This document shows positions 30,655-41,401 of a stretch of 64,000 nt of DNA, one piece after another (within the stretch, counting starts at the first letter, position 1; every line of letters starts with the position of its first letter). Source of the stretch: Thiofaba sp039822285 (lineage in GTDB: Bacteria; Pseudomonadota; Gammaproteobacteria; Halothiobacillales; Halothiobacillaceae). The notes under the pieces were generated by a model. It did not search any database. It was not told where the DNA came from and worked only from the letters and a program-made list of their open reading frames with translations. The stretch spans positions 372,001 to 436,000 of the forward strand of contig NZ_JBAJEY010000002.1 of assembly GCF_039822285.1 (NCBI RefSeq), read 5' to 3'. A program made the translations under genes and the position numbers.

Positions 30655-31940
30655 GCATCCGGCCACTGGCCTGGCACCTGCGCCGTGCGCTCGGGGCGGT
30701 GTTGGCGGTCCAGCTGGTGCTGGCTATGGCCCTGCTGGCTGTCTGGGTCATGTTCCCGCTGACCGAGCATGCCGCGCGTGACAAGGCGGCCCTGCTCGTC
30801 CTCTCCGCCCAGACCTGGCTGGAGCTGCCGCCGCCTACCCGGCCGGATTTCGAGTGGGAGCTGCGCGAGCGGCATGGCCTGATCCTCGAGGCCGCCGTCT
30901 GGCCGGAGGGACTCACCCCGGCCTGGATGCCCTACCCGAGTGCCCTGCAGCACGCCTTGGCGGAGCGCACCGGCAGTCCGGTGACGGTGGGCGGGCAGGG
31001 GGCGTTGGGGCAGCTCACCGTCGCCTTCATGATCGAGGGGCGACCGTTCGTGGCCCGCTTCGCTGCGCCCCGACTTCTGGGCGGGCAGGTGGCCGCCCTG
31101 GCGCTGGTGCTGTTGCTCTCCACCGTGCTCGCCGCACTGATGGCCTTATGGCTAACCCGCCGCCTGACCCGCCCACTGGAGGCCATGACCGCCATGGCGG
31201 CGCGTTGGGAGCGGGGCGAGGCCGGACAGCTGGAGGTGGAGGATTGCGATATCCGTGAGGTGCGTGAGCTCGGTGCGCGCCTTGTGACCATGCAGCAGGC
31301 CCAGCGGCGCATGGAGCAGGAGCGCGCCACCCTGCTGGCGGGTATCTCCCACGATCTGCGCACCCCGCTCGCCCGCCTGCGTCTGGCACTGGAGATGCTG
31401 CCCGCGGCCGCGGACGAGCGGCGGGAGGCCATGATCCGCGACGTGGAGGCCATGGATCGCCTGATCGGCCAGGCCCTGGCCGTGGCACGCGGGGAGCCCC
31501 TGCCGCTGGAGGACGCCGATCTTGCGGGGCTGCTAGGCGAGCTGGTGGAGGGCTACCGGCGTCAGGGGAGAACCGTCCCTCTGGCGGGGCCCGCGCACTG
31601 CCCGGCCCGCATCGCCCCCCAAGCGCTGCGCCGCATCCTCGGCAATCTGCTCGACAATGCCGTGCGCTACGGGGGTGAATCGGTGGAGGTGCAGCTGAGC
31701 TGCACCCAGGATCGCTGGCGGGTGGAGGTGCTCGACCGCGGCCCCGGGGTGCCGGAAGACATGCGCGAGGCGATCTTCGCCCCCTTCGTGCGGCTGGAAC
31801 CTTCGCGCAATGCCGCGACCGGGGGGAGTGGCCTCGGGCTCGCCATTGCCCGCCAACTCGCGCGCGCGCAGGGCTGGCGCGTGGGACTAGCGGCGCGCGA
31901 GGGCGGCGGCAGCTGCGCCTGGGTGGAGGGAGAACGGTAG
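30651..31940 (+). CDS. Sensor histidine kinase
   Basis: Inner-membrane kinase of 429 residues. The first helix lies near residues 15-38, a periplasmic sensor of about 110 residues follows, and a second helix sits near 145-165. A HAMP segment, the phospho-accepting histidine in GISHDLRTPLARL (near 236), and an ATPase domain with NLLDNAVRYG, DRGPGVP and GGSGLGLAIAR follow. The architecture is EnvZ/OmpR-like. The stimulus cannot be read from sequence. Confidence 0.93.
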   Translation: MSIRPLAWHLRRALGAVLAVQLVLAMALLAVWVMFPLTEHAARDKAALLVLSAQTWLELPPPTRPDFEWELRERHGLILEAAVWPEGLTPAWMPYPSALQHALAERTGSPVTVGGQGALGQLTVAFMIEGRPFVARFAAPRLLGGQVAALALVLLLSTVLAALMALWLTRRLTRPLEAMTAMAARWERGEAGQLEVEDCDIREVRELGARLVTMQQAQRRMEQERATLLAGISHDLRTPLARLRLALEMLPAAADERREAMIRDVEAMDRLIGQALAVARGEPLPLEDADLAGLLGELVEGYRRQGRTVPLAGPAHCPARIAPQALRRILGNLLDNAVRYGGESVEVQLSCTQDRWRVEVLDRGPGVPEDMREAIFAPFVRLEPSRNAATGGSGLGLAIARQLARAQGWRVGLAAREGGGSCAWVEGER

Positions 31941-31991
31941 GAGGCCCGCCCCGGGCCGATGAGGCCCGGCTCATCGCGGCGGGGGTATGGG

Positions 31992-32858
31992 TTATGCGCC
32001 CTCGTGCCCAGGCACCAGCCTTGAGAGCAGGGCGTCCAGCTCATCCAGCGAGCCGTACTTGAGGACGATCTGGCCCTTGCCGCGCTGGCCGTGGCGGATG
32101 GTGACCGGGGTGCCCAGGCGTTCGGCCAGCCGCCGCTCCAGGGCCTCCAGGTCGGCATCGCGGGGCTTGGCTGCCGGTTGGGCGGGGGCGGGGTGGGTGA
32201 AGCGGGCGACCAGGGCCTCGACCTCGCGCACGGAAAGCTGGCGCGCGACGATCTGTTCAGCCAGCTCCTCCTGCTTGGCGGCAGGCAGGGGCAGCAGGGC
32301 ACGGGCATGACCCATGTCGAGCTGGCCGGTCTCGACCAGGCCCTGCACCGCCGGGGCGAGCTCGAGCAGGCGCAGCAGGTTGCTCACGTGGGTGCGGGAG
32401 TGCCCCACCGCCTCGCCGGCCTGCTGGTGGGTGAGGCCGAACTCCTCGATCAGGCGCTTGATGCCCTGGGCCTTTTCCAGGGCATTGAGGTCCTCGCGCT
32501 GCAGGTTCTCGACCAGGGCGAGGGCGGCGGTGGTGCGGTCGTCCACCTGGCGCACCACCGCCGGGATGTGGGTGAGGCCAGCGAGCCCGGCCGCGCGCCA
32601 GCGGCGCTCGCCCGCGATCAGTTCATAGCCGTCGCCCGAGGGGCGGACGACCACCGGCTGCAGCAGGCCCTGGGTCTTGATCGAGGCGGCCAACTGCTCG
32701 AGCTGCTCCGGCTCGAACACCTGGCGCGGCTGCCAGGGGTTGGGGCGGATCGCGGAGATCGGCAGGGTGCGCAGCTCGCCCTCGCGCGGCTTGTTGTCGC
32801 TCGATGAGAGCAGGGATTCCAGGCCCCGTCCGAGGCCCCGCTTGGCGGCGGCGTTCAT
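31992..32858 (-). CDS. parB: Chromosome-partitioning protein ParB
   Basis: A 288-residue CTP-dependent DNA clamp. The N-terminal basic motif KRGLGRGLESLL and the catalytic box GERRWRAA near residue 80 are diagnostic. The helix-turn-helix GLTHQQAGEAVGHSRTHVSNLLRLL binds parS, and a C-terminal dimer domain follows. It overlaps parA by 4 bases. No consensus parS palindrome was seen in the window. A G+C hairpin without a T tract lies just downstream at 31951-31969. Confidence 0.95.
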   Translation of the reverse strand: MNAAAKRGLGRGLESLLSSSDNKPREGELRTLPISAIRPNPWQPRQVFEPEQLEQLAASIKTQGLLQPVVVRPSGDGYELIAGERRWRAAGLAGLTHIPAVVRQVDDRTTAALALVENLQREDLNALEKAQGIKRLIEEFGLTHQQAGEAVGHSRTHVSNLLRLLELAPAVQGLVETGQLDMGHARALLPLPAAKQEELAEQIVARQLSVREVEALVARFTHPAPAQPAAKPRDADLEALERRLAERLGTPVTIRHGQRGKGQIVLKYGSLDELDALLSRLVPGHEGA

Positions 32859-33634
32859 GCGGCAAGCTCCTTCAATCGGTCCATGACCTCCTGGGCCAGT
32901 TGCACATAGGCCTGCGCGCCGGTGGAGGAGGGGTCATAGGCGAGACCGGACAGGCCGTGGCTCGGGGCCTCGGCCAGGCGTACGTTGCGCGGGATGATGG
33001 TCTGAAAGAGCCGAGGTCCGAAGTGGGCCTCCAGCTGTTGCGAGACCTCCTGCGCCAGGCGGTTGCGCCCATCAAACATGGTGCGCAGCACGCCGAAGAT
33101 GGCGATGTTGGGGTTCACCGCGGCGCGCACCTGCTCGAGGGTGTCCATCAGGGCGGAGAGCCCTTCGAGGGCGAAGTATTCGCACTGCATGGGCACCACC
33201 ACCCCGTGGGCCGCGACCAGCGCGTTGACGGTGAGGATGTTGAGCGCCGGCGGGCAGTCGATGATGACCACGTCGTAGCGGTCCAAGACCGGCTGCAGGG
33301 CGTTGCGCAGGACCATCTCCCGGCCGATCCTGCTCACCAGGCGTACCTCGGCGGCGGTCAGATCGCCGTTGGCGGGCAGGATGTCGAAGTCGCCCCCTTC
33401 GGTGGCGTGGATGCAGGCACGGATCTCCGCTTCGCCCAGCAGCAACTCGGCCGCGGTCGGTGCGATCGTGTGCTTGTCCAGCCCGCTGGCGGTGGTGGTG
33501 TTGCCCTGCGGGTCGAAATCGATCAGCAGCACGCGCTTGTCACCCAGCGCCATGCCGGCGGCGAGGTTGACGGCGGTGGTGGTTTTGCCCACCCCACCCT
33601 TCTGGTTGGCGACGGCGAGGATGATCGCGCTCAC
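32855..33634 (-). CDS. parA: Chromosome-partitioning ATPase ParA (Soj)
   Basis: A 259-residue deviant-Walker ATPase. Walker A is NQKGGVGKTTTAVNLA at residues 9-24, and Walker B contains VVIIDCPPAL near 121. Length and lack of an N-terminal DNA-binding domain mark the chromosomal type. It overlaps rsmG and parB by 4 bases each, giving the common mnmG-rsmG-parA-parB order often found near the replication origin. Confidence 0.96.
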   Translation of the reverse strand: MSAIILAVANQKGGVGKTTTAVNLAAGMALGDKRVLLIDFDPQGNTTTASGLDKHTIAPTAAELLLGEAEIRACIHATEGGDFDILPANGDLTAAEVRLVSRIGREMVLRNALQPVLDRYDVVIIDCPPALNILTVNALVAAHGVVVPMQCEYFALEGLSALMDTLEQVRAAVNPNIAIFGVLRTMFDGRNRLAQEVSQQLEAHFGPRLFQTIIPRNVRLAEAPSHGLSGLAYDPSSTGAQAYVQLAQEVMDRLKELAA

Positions 33635-34398
33635 GAGGTTTCCTTGTCACGCAGGATGATCAGATGGCGCTCGCCGAGGACGGCAGGGGCGGCAAGACGG
33701 GGCGTCTCGACCACTTCGGCCCAGGCGGGCAGCTTTGATAGTTCATCATGCGGTATCTGGCCCTTCATCGCCAGCCAGCGTCCCCCCGGGGCGAGCAGGT
33801 GGCGGGTGAGGTTCACAAAGTCGGTCAGCGAGGCAAAGGCGCGGCTGGTGATCTGGGGGTAGTGGCCGGTCAGCGACTCGATGCGGGCGTGCAGGGCGCG
33901 GGCGTTGGTGAGCCTCAGGCTGCGGATGGCGTGCTCCATGAAGCGCACCTTTTTGGCCACGGCATCGACGAGCGTCACATGAAGGGAAGCACAGGGGGCT
34001 CCCCTCCCCCTTGAGGGGGAGGGGCTGGGGGAGAGGGTGCGCTCTGCTAGGCCGTCCCTCCCCCTCTCCCCGGCCCTCCCCCCCGAGGGGGGAGGGGGCT
34101 GGTTGTCCAGCGGGCAGGCGATGGCGACCACCAGCCCCGGCAGCCCGGCCCCGGCGCCCACATCCAGCAGCGGGGCGTCGTCGAGATGGGGCAATAGGCT
34201 CAGCGAGTCGAGTAGATGCTTGTCCACCATCTCCAGTGGGTCGCGGATGGCGGTGAGGTTGTAGGCCCGGTTCCACTTGATCATCAGCTCCAGGTAGTCG
34301 AGCAGGCGGGCCTGCGCCTCGTCCGGGATGACGAGCCCCATGGCGGCGATGCCGTTGGCCAGGCGCACGGCGAGGGTTTTCCGATCAACCGTGGACAC
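33631..34398 (-). CDS. rsmG: 16S rRNA m7G527 methyltransferase RsmG, with in-frame repeat insertion
   Basis: SAM-dependent enzyme that methylates G527 of 16S rRNA. The GTG start at 34398 has GGGAGG 5 bases upstream. The SAM loop LLDVGAGAGLPGLVVAIAC lies near residues 77-95. VTLVDAVAKKVRFMEHA normally follows within a few residues but here comes after about 40 extra Pro/Arg/Gly-rich residues. These are encoded by two GC-rich palindromic repeats (33999-34100). The frame stays open, giving 255 residues against about 210 usually. The insert falls in a surface loop after motif I, so activity may survive. Confidence 0.92.
   Translation of the reverse strand: MSTVDRKTLAVRLANGIAAMGLVIPDEAQARLLDYLELMIKWNRAYNLTAIRDPLEMVDKHLLDSLSLLPHLDDAPLLDVGAGAGLPGLVVAIACPLDNQPPPPSGGRAGERGRDGLAERTLSPSPSPSRGRGAPCASLHVTLVDAVAKKVRFMEHAIRSLRLTNARALHARIESLTGHYPQITSRAFASLTDFVNLTRHLLAPGGRWLAMKGQIPHDELSKLPAWAEVVETPRLAAPAVLGERHLIILRDKETS
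33999..34100. repeat. Pair of GC-rich palindromic repeats inside rsmG
   Basis: Two palindromes, CTCCCCTCCCCC/GGGGGAGGGG (33999-34024) and CCCTCCCCCC/GGGGGGAGGG (34075-34097), are joined by GCTGGGGGAGAGGGT and its inverted counterpart. They are read through in frame by rsmG. Confidence 0.85.
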
Positions 34399-34611
34399 AG
34401 CAGCCTCCCGTGCAGCACGGCTGTTCGAGCTGGATCGGCGGGCAGGGGGTGTCGCCGTAGGAGCAGAACACGCAACAGTCGCCCGGCTTGGGGCGGAGCA
34501 GGGTTTCGCAGGCCGGGCAGGGCAGGTACCACTGGCAGGCATCAAGGGGCATGGTTTCCGTCCACCCATGCCCGCAGGCGGGGCAGGTGACGGTGGAGTC
34601 GGGTTTGACGT

Positions 34612-34615
<4 letters not shown>
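34385..34615 (-). CDS. Small cysteine-rich protein with GDCCVFCSYG motif
   Basis: A 76-residue protein with 13 cysteines, including zinc-ribbon pairs CPAC (11-14 and 33-36), the conserved block GDCCVFCSYGDTPCPP (46-61) and a CC-rich tail. It is a recognisable but uncharacterised bacterial family. It overlaps mnmG by 4 bases and rsmG by 14 bases, so it is embedded in the translation-coupled mnmG-rsmG-parA-parB unit. Metal binding is likely; any role in tRNA/rRNA modification is inferred only from position. Confidence 0.82.
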
Positions 34616-36498
<1,883 letters not shown>

Positions 36499-36580
36499 GG
36501 TTGCAACCGGTGTGACGTCGCCCGTGGGGCGAGAAATGGCAAGCGATTGATTATACAGGCTCTATCGACCGAATGGATGC

Positions 36581-37438
36581 TCAAAGGTTCGCCAGGGCCT
36601 CACGCACGAACTCGGGCGGGGTCAGGGCGCCCTGGTGCACGCCGGCGTTGTAGTAGCGGGTTGGGAAGGCTTTGGCCTCGGCATCGGCGCGGCGGAAGGC
36701 ATCGAGCGGCAGGCCCTTGCTCGCCAGGGTGCAGGTGATCGAGCCGCCGGGATAGACCGGCTGCGGGAACAGCAGGCTGCGGCGCTCAAGGAAGCCGGCC
36801 TGGATCATCGCGCGGTGGTAATTCTGCAGAATGTCCATGTGGTAGAAGGGCGACTCGCTCTGGCCCACCATGATCCCGTTCGGTTTGAGCACGCGGTAGC
36901 AGTCGGCAATGAAGGCCCGGCCGAACAGGCCCTCGCCCGGGCCTACCGGATCGGTGGAATCGACGATGATGATGTCCACCGAGGCCGTCGGGGCCTCGCG
37001 CATGAACTTGATGCCATCGTCGAAACGCAGGTCGGCGCGTGGGTCGCCGTTGGCGTCGCACAGCTCGGGGAACCACTTCTCCGCCATGCGGGTGACCTGC
37101 TCGTCGATGTCGATCTGCGTCACCCGCGCCACCCCGGGGTGCTTGAGCACCTCGCGCAGGGTGCCGCAGTCGCCACCGCCGATGATCACCACCTCCTTCG
37201 GGTCGGGGTGGGTGAACAGGGCAGGGTGGCTCATCATCTCGTGGTAGACGAAGTTCTCCAGGCTGGTGAGCATGAAGGCGTCGTCGATCACCAGCAGGTT
37301 GCCCCAGTGCTCGGTTTCGTACACGGCAATCTTCTGGAATGGGCTCTGCACCTCGTCCAGCTTGCGCGTGACCTTGAGGCTGAAGGCCGCGCCCATGTGC
37401 GGGACGATTTCACTGATCCACGAGTGGTCGAGGGACAT
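36581..37438 (-). CDS. speE: Spermidine synthase
   Basis: Aminopropyltransferase of 285 residues that makes spermidine from putrescine and decarboxylated SAM. The core motif IIGGGDCGTLREVLKH lies near residue 83. Substrate residues appear in IIIVDSTDPVGPGEGLF (the DSTDP loop) and the gate-keeping acidic residues in VYETEHWGN. ATG 37438 has AGGAG 8 bases upstream. It stands alone, 82 bases from mnmG on the same strand. Confidence 0.96.
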   Translation of the reverse strand: MSLDHSWISEIVPHMGAAFSLKVTRKLDEVQSPFQKIAVYETEHWGNLLVIDDAFMLTSLENFVYHEMMSHPALFTHPDPKEVVIIGGGDCGTLREVLKHPGVARVTQIDIDEQVTRMAEKWFPELCDANGDPRADLRFDDGIKFMREAPTASVDIIIVDSTDPVGPGEGLFGRAFIADCYRVLKPNGIMVGQSESPFYHMDILQNYHRAMIQAGFLERRSLLFPQPVYPGGSITCTLASKGLPLDAFRRADAEAKAFPTRYYNAGVHQGALTPPEFVREALANL

Positions 37439-37711
37439 TGGAGAGGCTCCTGGTCTGAAGGCTGGTCGCCATGTTGCCACCCACCCTCGGTCGGCTTCAA
37501 CGCTGACGGGCCGGTGGGGGAGCATTCACCCGACCCCATCCCTTATGCCACAATGGCGGGTTCGCGCCCTCCCGCGGCCATGCCTGTGGGCATGACCGCT
37601 CGGGTGTGGGCAGCAGTCGCCGTCGAGCGATGCATCGGCTGTCCTCCCGGGGGCCTGGCGCGCCATCCCGAGCATCGAGCCTTACCTTAATTCAGCCCAA
37701 GCACGCTACCC

Positions 37712-38167
37712 ATGAATCGAAAATTTCCTGTCCGCTCCCTTGTTACCAGCGTTGTCCTGTCAGCCCTCGCCCCGCTTGCGGTCTTCGCCATGCTCCCGGT
37801 CGAGTCGGTTGGCGCGGTCGACTACCTCCTGGTCTTCGTGGTGTTCCTGATCGCTACCCTGCTCACCGCCCTGGCCGGCGGGGTGTGGAGCGAGCTGCTC
37901 GCCACGCGCCGCGCACCCCGCTCCTCGCTCGGCGTGCAGTCTTCGGCGGATATCGGCAAGGAGGAGATGGGCACGGTGAAGTGGTTCGATGCCAGCAAGG
38001 GCTATGGCTTCATCCTGCGTGACGCGGGTCCGGAAATCTTCGTCCACTACCGCTCCATCCTGGGCGAGGGCCATCGTGTGCTGTACGAGGGCCAGCGGGT
38101 GAAGTTCGTCATTGCCCAGGGCCGCAAGGGCCTGCAGGCGGAAGAAGTGGACGTGATCGCCGCCTGA
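37712..38167 (+). CDS. Membrane-anchored cold-shock-domain protein
   Basis: A 151-residue fusion. Residues 10-62 hold two hydrophobic helices (about 10-28 and 36-58). A basic linker follows, then a complete cold-shock domain (about 85-150) with RNA-binding motifs GTVKWFDASKGYGFI and EIFVHY. Soluble Csp proteins are about 70 residues, so the membrane part is an added module that would hold an RNA/DNA-binding domain at the inner membrane. The 273-base upstream region holds no other gene. Confidence 0.88.
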   Translation: MNRKFPVRSLVTSVVLSALAPLAVFAMLPVESVGAVDYLLVFVVFLIATLLTALAGGVWSELLATRRAPRSSLGVQSSADIGKEEMGTVKWFDASKGYGFILRDAGPEIFVHYRSILGEGHRVLYEGQRVKFVIAQGRKGLQAEEVDVIAA

Positions 38168-38176
38168 GCTTGGGCC

Positions 38177-39127
38177 TTACTCCCTGCCTGGCATGATCGG
38201 CTGGTCCGGCAGCATGCGCAGGCAGGGGACCTTGGCCTCGAGAATGGTCTGACGCAGCGCCTCGACCGCCTCCGGACGGGGAAAGCTCTTGCGCCAGGCC
38301 AGCACCACCCGCCGCATCGGGACGGGCTCGCGGAATGCGCGATACACCAGCCGTCCCCCCTCCATGTCGTTCTGTGCCGACGAGCATGGCAGCACCGTTA
38401 CCCCCAGGCCCGACGCCACCATGTGGCGGATCGTCTCCAGCGAACTGCCCTCCAGGGTGCGTTGCAGGCCGCCGATCGCCGCGCTGCGGTTGCAGTCCGG
38501 ACACATCTGCAAGACCTGGTCACGGAAGCAGTGGCCCTGGCCGAGCATCAAAAGCTCCCCTTCCGCCAGCCGCTCCGGCGGCAGGATGGCCATCTCCCTC
38601 CATGGGTGTTCCGGCGGCATGGCCACCACAAACGGTTCATCGTACACCGCCTGAGTGACCACCCCGGGTTCGGAAAAGGGGAGGGAGACGACGATCACGT
38701 CCAGTTCACCAAAGCGCAGGCGTTCCGCCAGCTCAGACGTGAAGCCCTCTTCGATCAGGAGCGGCATCTGCGGAGCACGGACATGCAGCGCGGGGATGAG
38801 GTGGGGCAAAAGGTAGGGGCCAATGGTGTAGATCAGGCCGAGGCGCAACGGGCCGTTGAGCGGGTCCTGGCTATGTCTGGCCACCTGCTTGAGCCGTTCC
38901 ACCTCCTCCAGCACCCGCTGCGCCTGGGCGACGATGCGCTCGCCCGCGGTGGTCAGCCTCACCTCGCTCTTCGGTCCGCGCTCGAAGATCTGCACGCCAA
39001 GCGCCTCCTCCAGCTTGCGCACGCCCACGCTGAGGGTGGGCTGGCTGACGAAACAGCTCTCGGCCGCCCGGCTGAAATGCCGCTCGCGGGCCACGGCGAC
39101 GATGTAACGGAGTTCGGTGAGGGTCAT
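38177..39127 (-). CDS. oxyR: Hydrogen-peroxide-sensing regulator OxyR
   Basis: LysR-type activator of 316 residues. An N-terminal helix-turn-helix (about 1-60) precedes the sensor domain. The peroxide switch is visible as GHCFRDQVLQMC (near residues 199-208): two cysteines eight residues apart, the OxyR-specific spacing. It converges with the cold-shock gene, ending 9 bases from it, and is divergent from tRNA-Gly. Confidence 0.95.
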   Translation of the reverse strand: MTLTELRYIVAVARERHFSRAAESCFVSQPTLSVGVRKLEEALGVQIFERGPKSEVRLTTAGERIVAQAQRVLEEVERLKQVARHSQDPLNGPLRLGLIYTIGPYLLPHLIPALHVRAPQMPLLIEEGFTSELAERLRFGELDVIVVSLPFSEPGVVTQAVYDEPFVVAMPPEHPWREMAILPPERLAEGELLMLGQGHCFRDQVLQMCPDCNRSAAIGGLQRTLEGSSLETIRHMVASGLGVTVLPCSSAQNDMEGGRLVYRAFREPVPMRRVVLAWRKSFPRPEAVEALRQTILEAKVPCLRMLPDQPIMPGRE

Positions 39128-39173
39128 GCGGCTTTGATTCGGAAGGGCAAGCGGGCTAGAATCGAGCGCCCAG

Positions 39174-39247
39174 GCGGGTGTAGTTCAATGGTAGAACGGC
39201 GGCTTCCCAAGCCTCAAGCGTGGGTTCGATTCCCATCACCCGCTCCA
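39174..39247 (+). tRNA. tRNA-Gly (anticodon CCC)
   Basis: A 74-base cloverleaf. The acceptor stem GCGGGTG pairs with CACCCGC, the D arm is GTTC-AATGGTA-GAAC, the anticodon loop is TTCCCAA (CCC reads GGG), and the T arm is TGGG-TTCGATT-CCCA. The 3' CCA is encoded. The anticodon stem has one C-T mismatch at the second pair. It closely resembles E. coli glyU. Confidence 0.96.
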
Positions 39248-39280
39248 GTTTCCTGATCCCTGGCCCATGACCGCCCACGC

Positions 39281-40384
39281 ATGAGCGACTTCATCATCGT
39301 TGGGGCGGGCGCCATCGGCATGCTGACGGCCCTCGCTCTGCGTCAGCGCGGCTATGCCGTGACCCTCATCGACCGACAGCAGGCAGGCCGCGAGTCCTCG
39401 TGGGCCGGCGGTGGCATCCTCTCGCCACTCTACCCATGGCGTTATGCCGATCCCGTCAATGCGCTCGCCCGACGCTCGCAGGCGCTCTATCCTGACCTGG
39501 TCGCCTCCCTGATCGAGACGACGGGCATGGATCCCGAGCATGTGCAAAGTGGCCTGCTCATGCTTGACGGCGCCGAGGGTGATGAGGCGCTGGTTTGGTC
39601 ACGCCGCACCGGCACGCCGGTCGAGCGGGTGGGGAGGGATGAAATCGCGGCCATCCAACCGGGGCTGGCCGGTGTCACCGAGCCCGGCTGGTGGATGCCG
39701 CAGGTGGCGCAGGTCCGCAACCCGCGCCTGGTGCGTGCCCTGCGCGCGGCGGTGGAGCTGAGCGGCATCCGTCTGGTCGAGGGCGCCCCGGTGGAGCGGC
39801 TGGAGCTGACCGGCGGGCGCGTGCAGGGGGTGCGGGCCGCGGGGAGGACCATGCCGGCCGATGCCGTCGTCCTTGCTGCCGGGGCCTGGAGCGGTGACCT
39901 CTCCGGGTTGCTTCCCCGTCCGCCGCAGGTCCAGCCGGTGCGCGGTCAGATGCTGGTGCTGAACGCGCCGGGCAGTCGCCTTGCGCGCATCGTGATGCGC
40001 GGCGGTCGCTACCTCATCCCCCGCCGCGACGGCCGGATCGTGGTCGGCAGTACGGTCGAGCAGGCCGGCTTCGAGAAGCGGGCCACCCCCGAGGCGCGGG
40101 AGTCATTGCACCGCTTCGCGCTCGAACTGCTTCCGGAGCTGCGCGAGGCACCGATCGAGCACCACTGGGCAGGTCTCCGGCCGGGCGTGCCGGCTGGCAT
40201 CCCCTACATCGGCCCGCATCCTGCAGCCGAGGGACTGTTCCTGCATACCGGCCACTTCCGCAACGGCCTGGTCATGGGGCCAGCCTCCACCGAGCTTCTG
40301 GTCCAACTGGTCGAAGGCGAGATACCCTCCTTCGATCCCGCCCCCTACGCCCTCGATGCCCCTCGTCCCGGCGAGTTGCATTGA
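39281..40384 (+). CDS. thiO: Glycine oxidase ThiO
   Basis: FAD-dependent amine oxidase of 367 residues that turns glycine into the imine used for the thiazole of thiamine. The FAD-binding loop IIVGAGAIGMLTAL lies at residues 5-18, the DAO-family segment ESSWAGGGILSPLYP near 40, and the C-terminal FAD motif HTGHFRNGLVMGP near 330. It is a single gene between two tRNAs with no thiG/thiS neighbours, so the thiamine role is by family. Confidence 0.92.
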   Translation: MSDFIIVGAGAIGMLTALALRQRGYAVTLIDRQQAGRESSWAGGGILSPLYPWRYADPVNALARRSQALYPDLVASLIETTGMDPEHVQSGLLMLDGAEGDEALVWSRRTGTPVERVGRDEIAAIQPGLAGVTEPGWWMPQVAQVRNPRLVRALRAAVELSGIRLVEGAPVERLELTGGRVQGVRAAGRTMPADAVVLAAGAWSGDLSGLLPRPPQVQPVRGQMLVLNAPGSRLARIVMRGGRYLIPRRDGRIVVGSTVEQAGFEKRATPEARESLHRFALELLPELREAPIEHHWAGLRPGVPAGIPYIGPHPAAEGLFLHTGHFRNGLVMGPASTELLVQLVEGEIPSFDPAPYALDAPRPGELH

Positions 40385-40421
40385 GGCCAGCGCGCCACGT
40401 GCGCTAGAATCCCGGGCCAGT

Positions 40422-40497
<76 letters not shown>

Positions 40498-40508
40498 CCC
40501 ACACGAAG

Positions 40509-40533
40509 GGCCTGCAGAAATGCAGGCCTTTTT
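40509..40533 (+). terminator. Terminator after tRNA-Thr
   Basis: GGCCTGCA and TGCAGGCC form a perfect 8-bp stem with a GAAA tetraloop, followed by TTTTT. Confidence 0.95.
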
Positions 40534-40687
40534 ACTTTCGCGCATGCGCATCGGCCCCGTCGCGCTCGTCGTCATGCCCACTCCCCGATGATCCCCACCG
40601 AGGGTAGACCACGCGCGGACGCTCGTGCCTCGCCCCTGCCTATACTCGGATCGTTGTGGCAACGCCCCATCGGCACGGGAGGATCAG

Positions 40688-41401
40688 GTGCAGCTGCATA
40701 TCGGCACGTCTGGCTGGGCCTACCCGCACTGGCAGGGGCCGTTCTATCCGCTCGACCTGCGAGAGCCCGCGTGGCTCGCCTTCTACGCCAGACATTTCGG
40801 CAGCGTGGAGATCAACCGCAGCTTCTACCGCCTGCCCACACGGGAGAACTTCACCGCCTGGCGGGACGCCACGCCCGAGGGCTTCGTCTTCGCCGTGAAG
40901 GCCAGCCGTTTCATCACCCACTTCAAGAAGCTGAAGGCCCCGGAGCAGACCCTGCCACCCCTGCTGGCGGCCATCGAAGGGCTGGGGGAGAGGCTCGGAC
41001 CGCTGCTGTTCCAGCTGCCTCCCCGTTGGCATGCCGATCCCGGGCGTCTGCGGACCTTCCTCATGGCTTTGCCGGCAGGGCTGCATGCGGCCTTCGAGCT
41101 GCGTGACCCGAGCTGGTACACGCGGGATGTCCTCGCGCTGCTGGCTGAGTTCAACGCCGCTTTCTGCGTGCACGACATCGGCGGCTTCCAGAGTCCGCGC
41201 GTGACCACCGCCGACTTCGTCTACCTGCGTCTGCATGGCCCCGGCGCGCCCTACTGTGGGCGTTACGACCGGCGGACATTGGCTGATTGGGCCGAGTGGC
41301 TCGGGCGCCAGGAGGCCAGGGCGGCCTATGTCTACTTCGACAATGACGAGGCAGCCCATGCGGTACGCAATGCCTTGGAACTGAAGGAGATGCTTGGATG
41401 A
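40688..41401 (+). CDS. DUF72 (YecE-like) TIM-barrel protein
   Basis: A 237-residue cytosolic protein of the DUF72 family. Characteristic segments are IGTSGWAYPHWQGPFYP at the N-terminus, VEINRSFYRLP near 40, LLFQLPP near 115, ELRDPSWY near 140 and YVYFDND near the end. The GTG start at 40688 has GGAGG 5 bases upstream; earlier in-frame ATGs lack a site. The biochemical role of the family is unsettled. The stop overlaps the rtcA start by 4 bases. Confidence 0.9.
   Translation: MQLHIGTSGWAYPHWQGPFYPLDLREPAWLAFYARHFGSVEINRSFYRLPTRENFTAWRDATPEGFVFAVKASRFITHFKKLKAPEQTLPPLLAAIEGLGERLGPLLFQLPPRWHADPGRLRTFLMALPAGLHAAFELRDPSWYTRDVLALLAEFNAAFCVHDIGGFQSPRVTTADFVYLRLHGPGAPYCGRYDRRTLADWAEWLGRQEARAAYVYFDNDEAAHAVRNALELKEMLG

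Noticed and set aside
31951..31969. Terminator between the histidine kinase and parB
   Set aside because: CCGGGCC/GGCCCGG forms a 7-bp hairpin but no T-rich run follows on either strand, so it is at most a weak or factor-dependent stop.
37541..37555. TTATGCCACA as a DnaA box
   Set aside because: It differs from TTATCCACA by an extra base, and no second box is nearby.
36499..37711. Replication origin near mnmG-rsmG-parA-parB
   Set aside because: The gene order is typical of origin-proximal DNA, but no cluster of DnaA boxes, no AT-rich unwinding region and no dnaA or rpmH gene is visible. No consensus parS site was found either.
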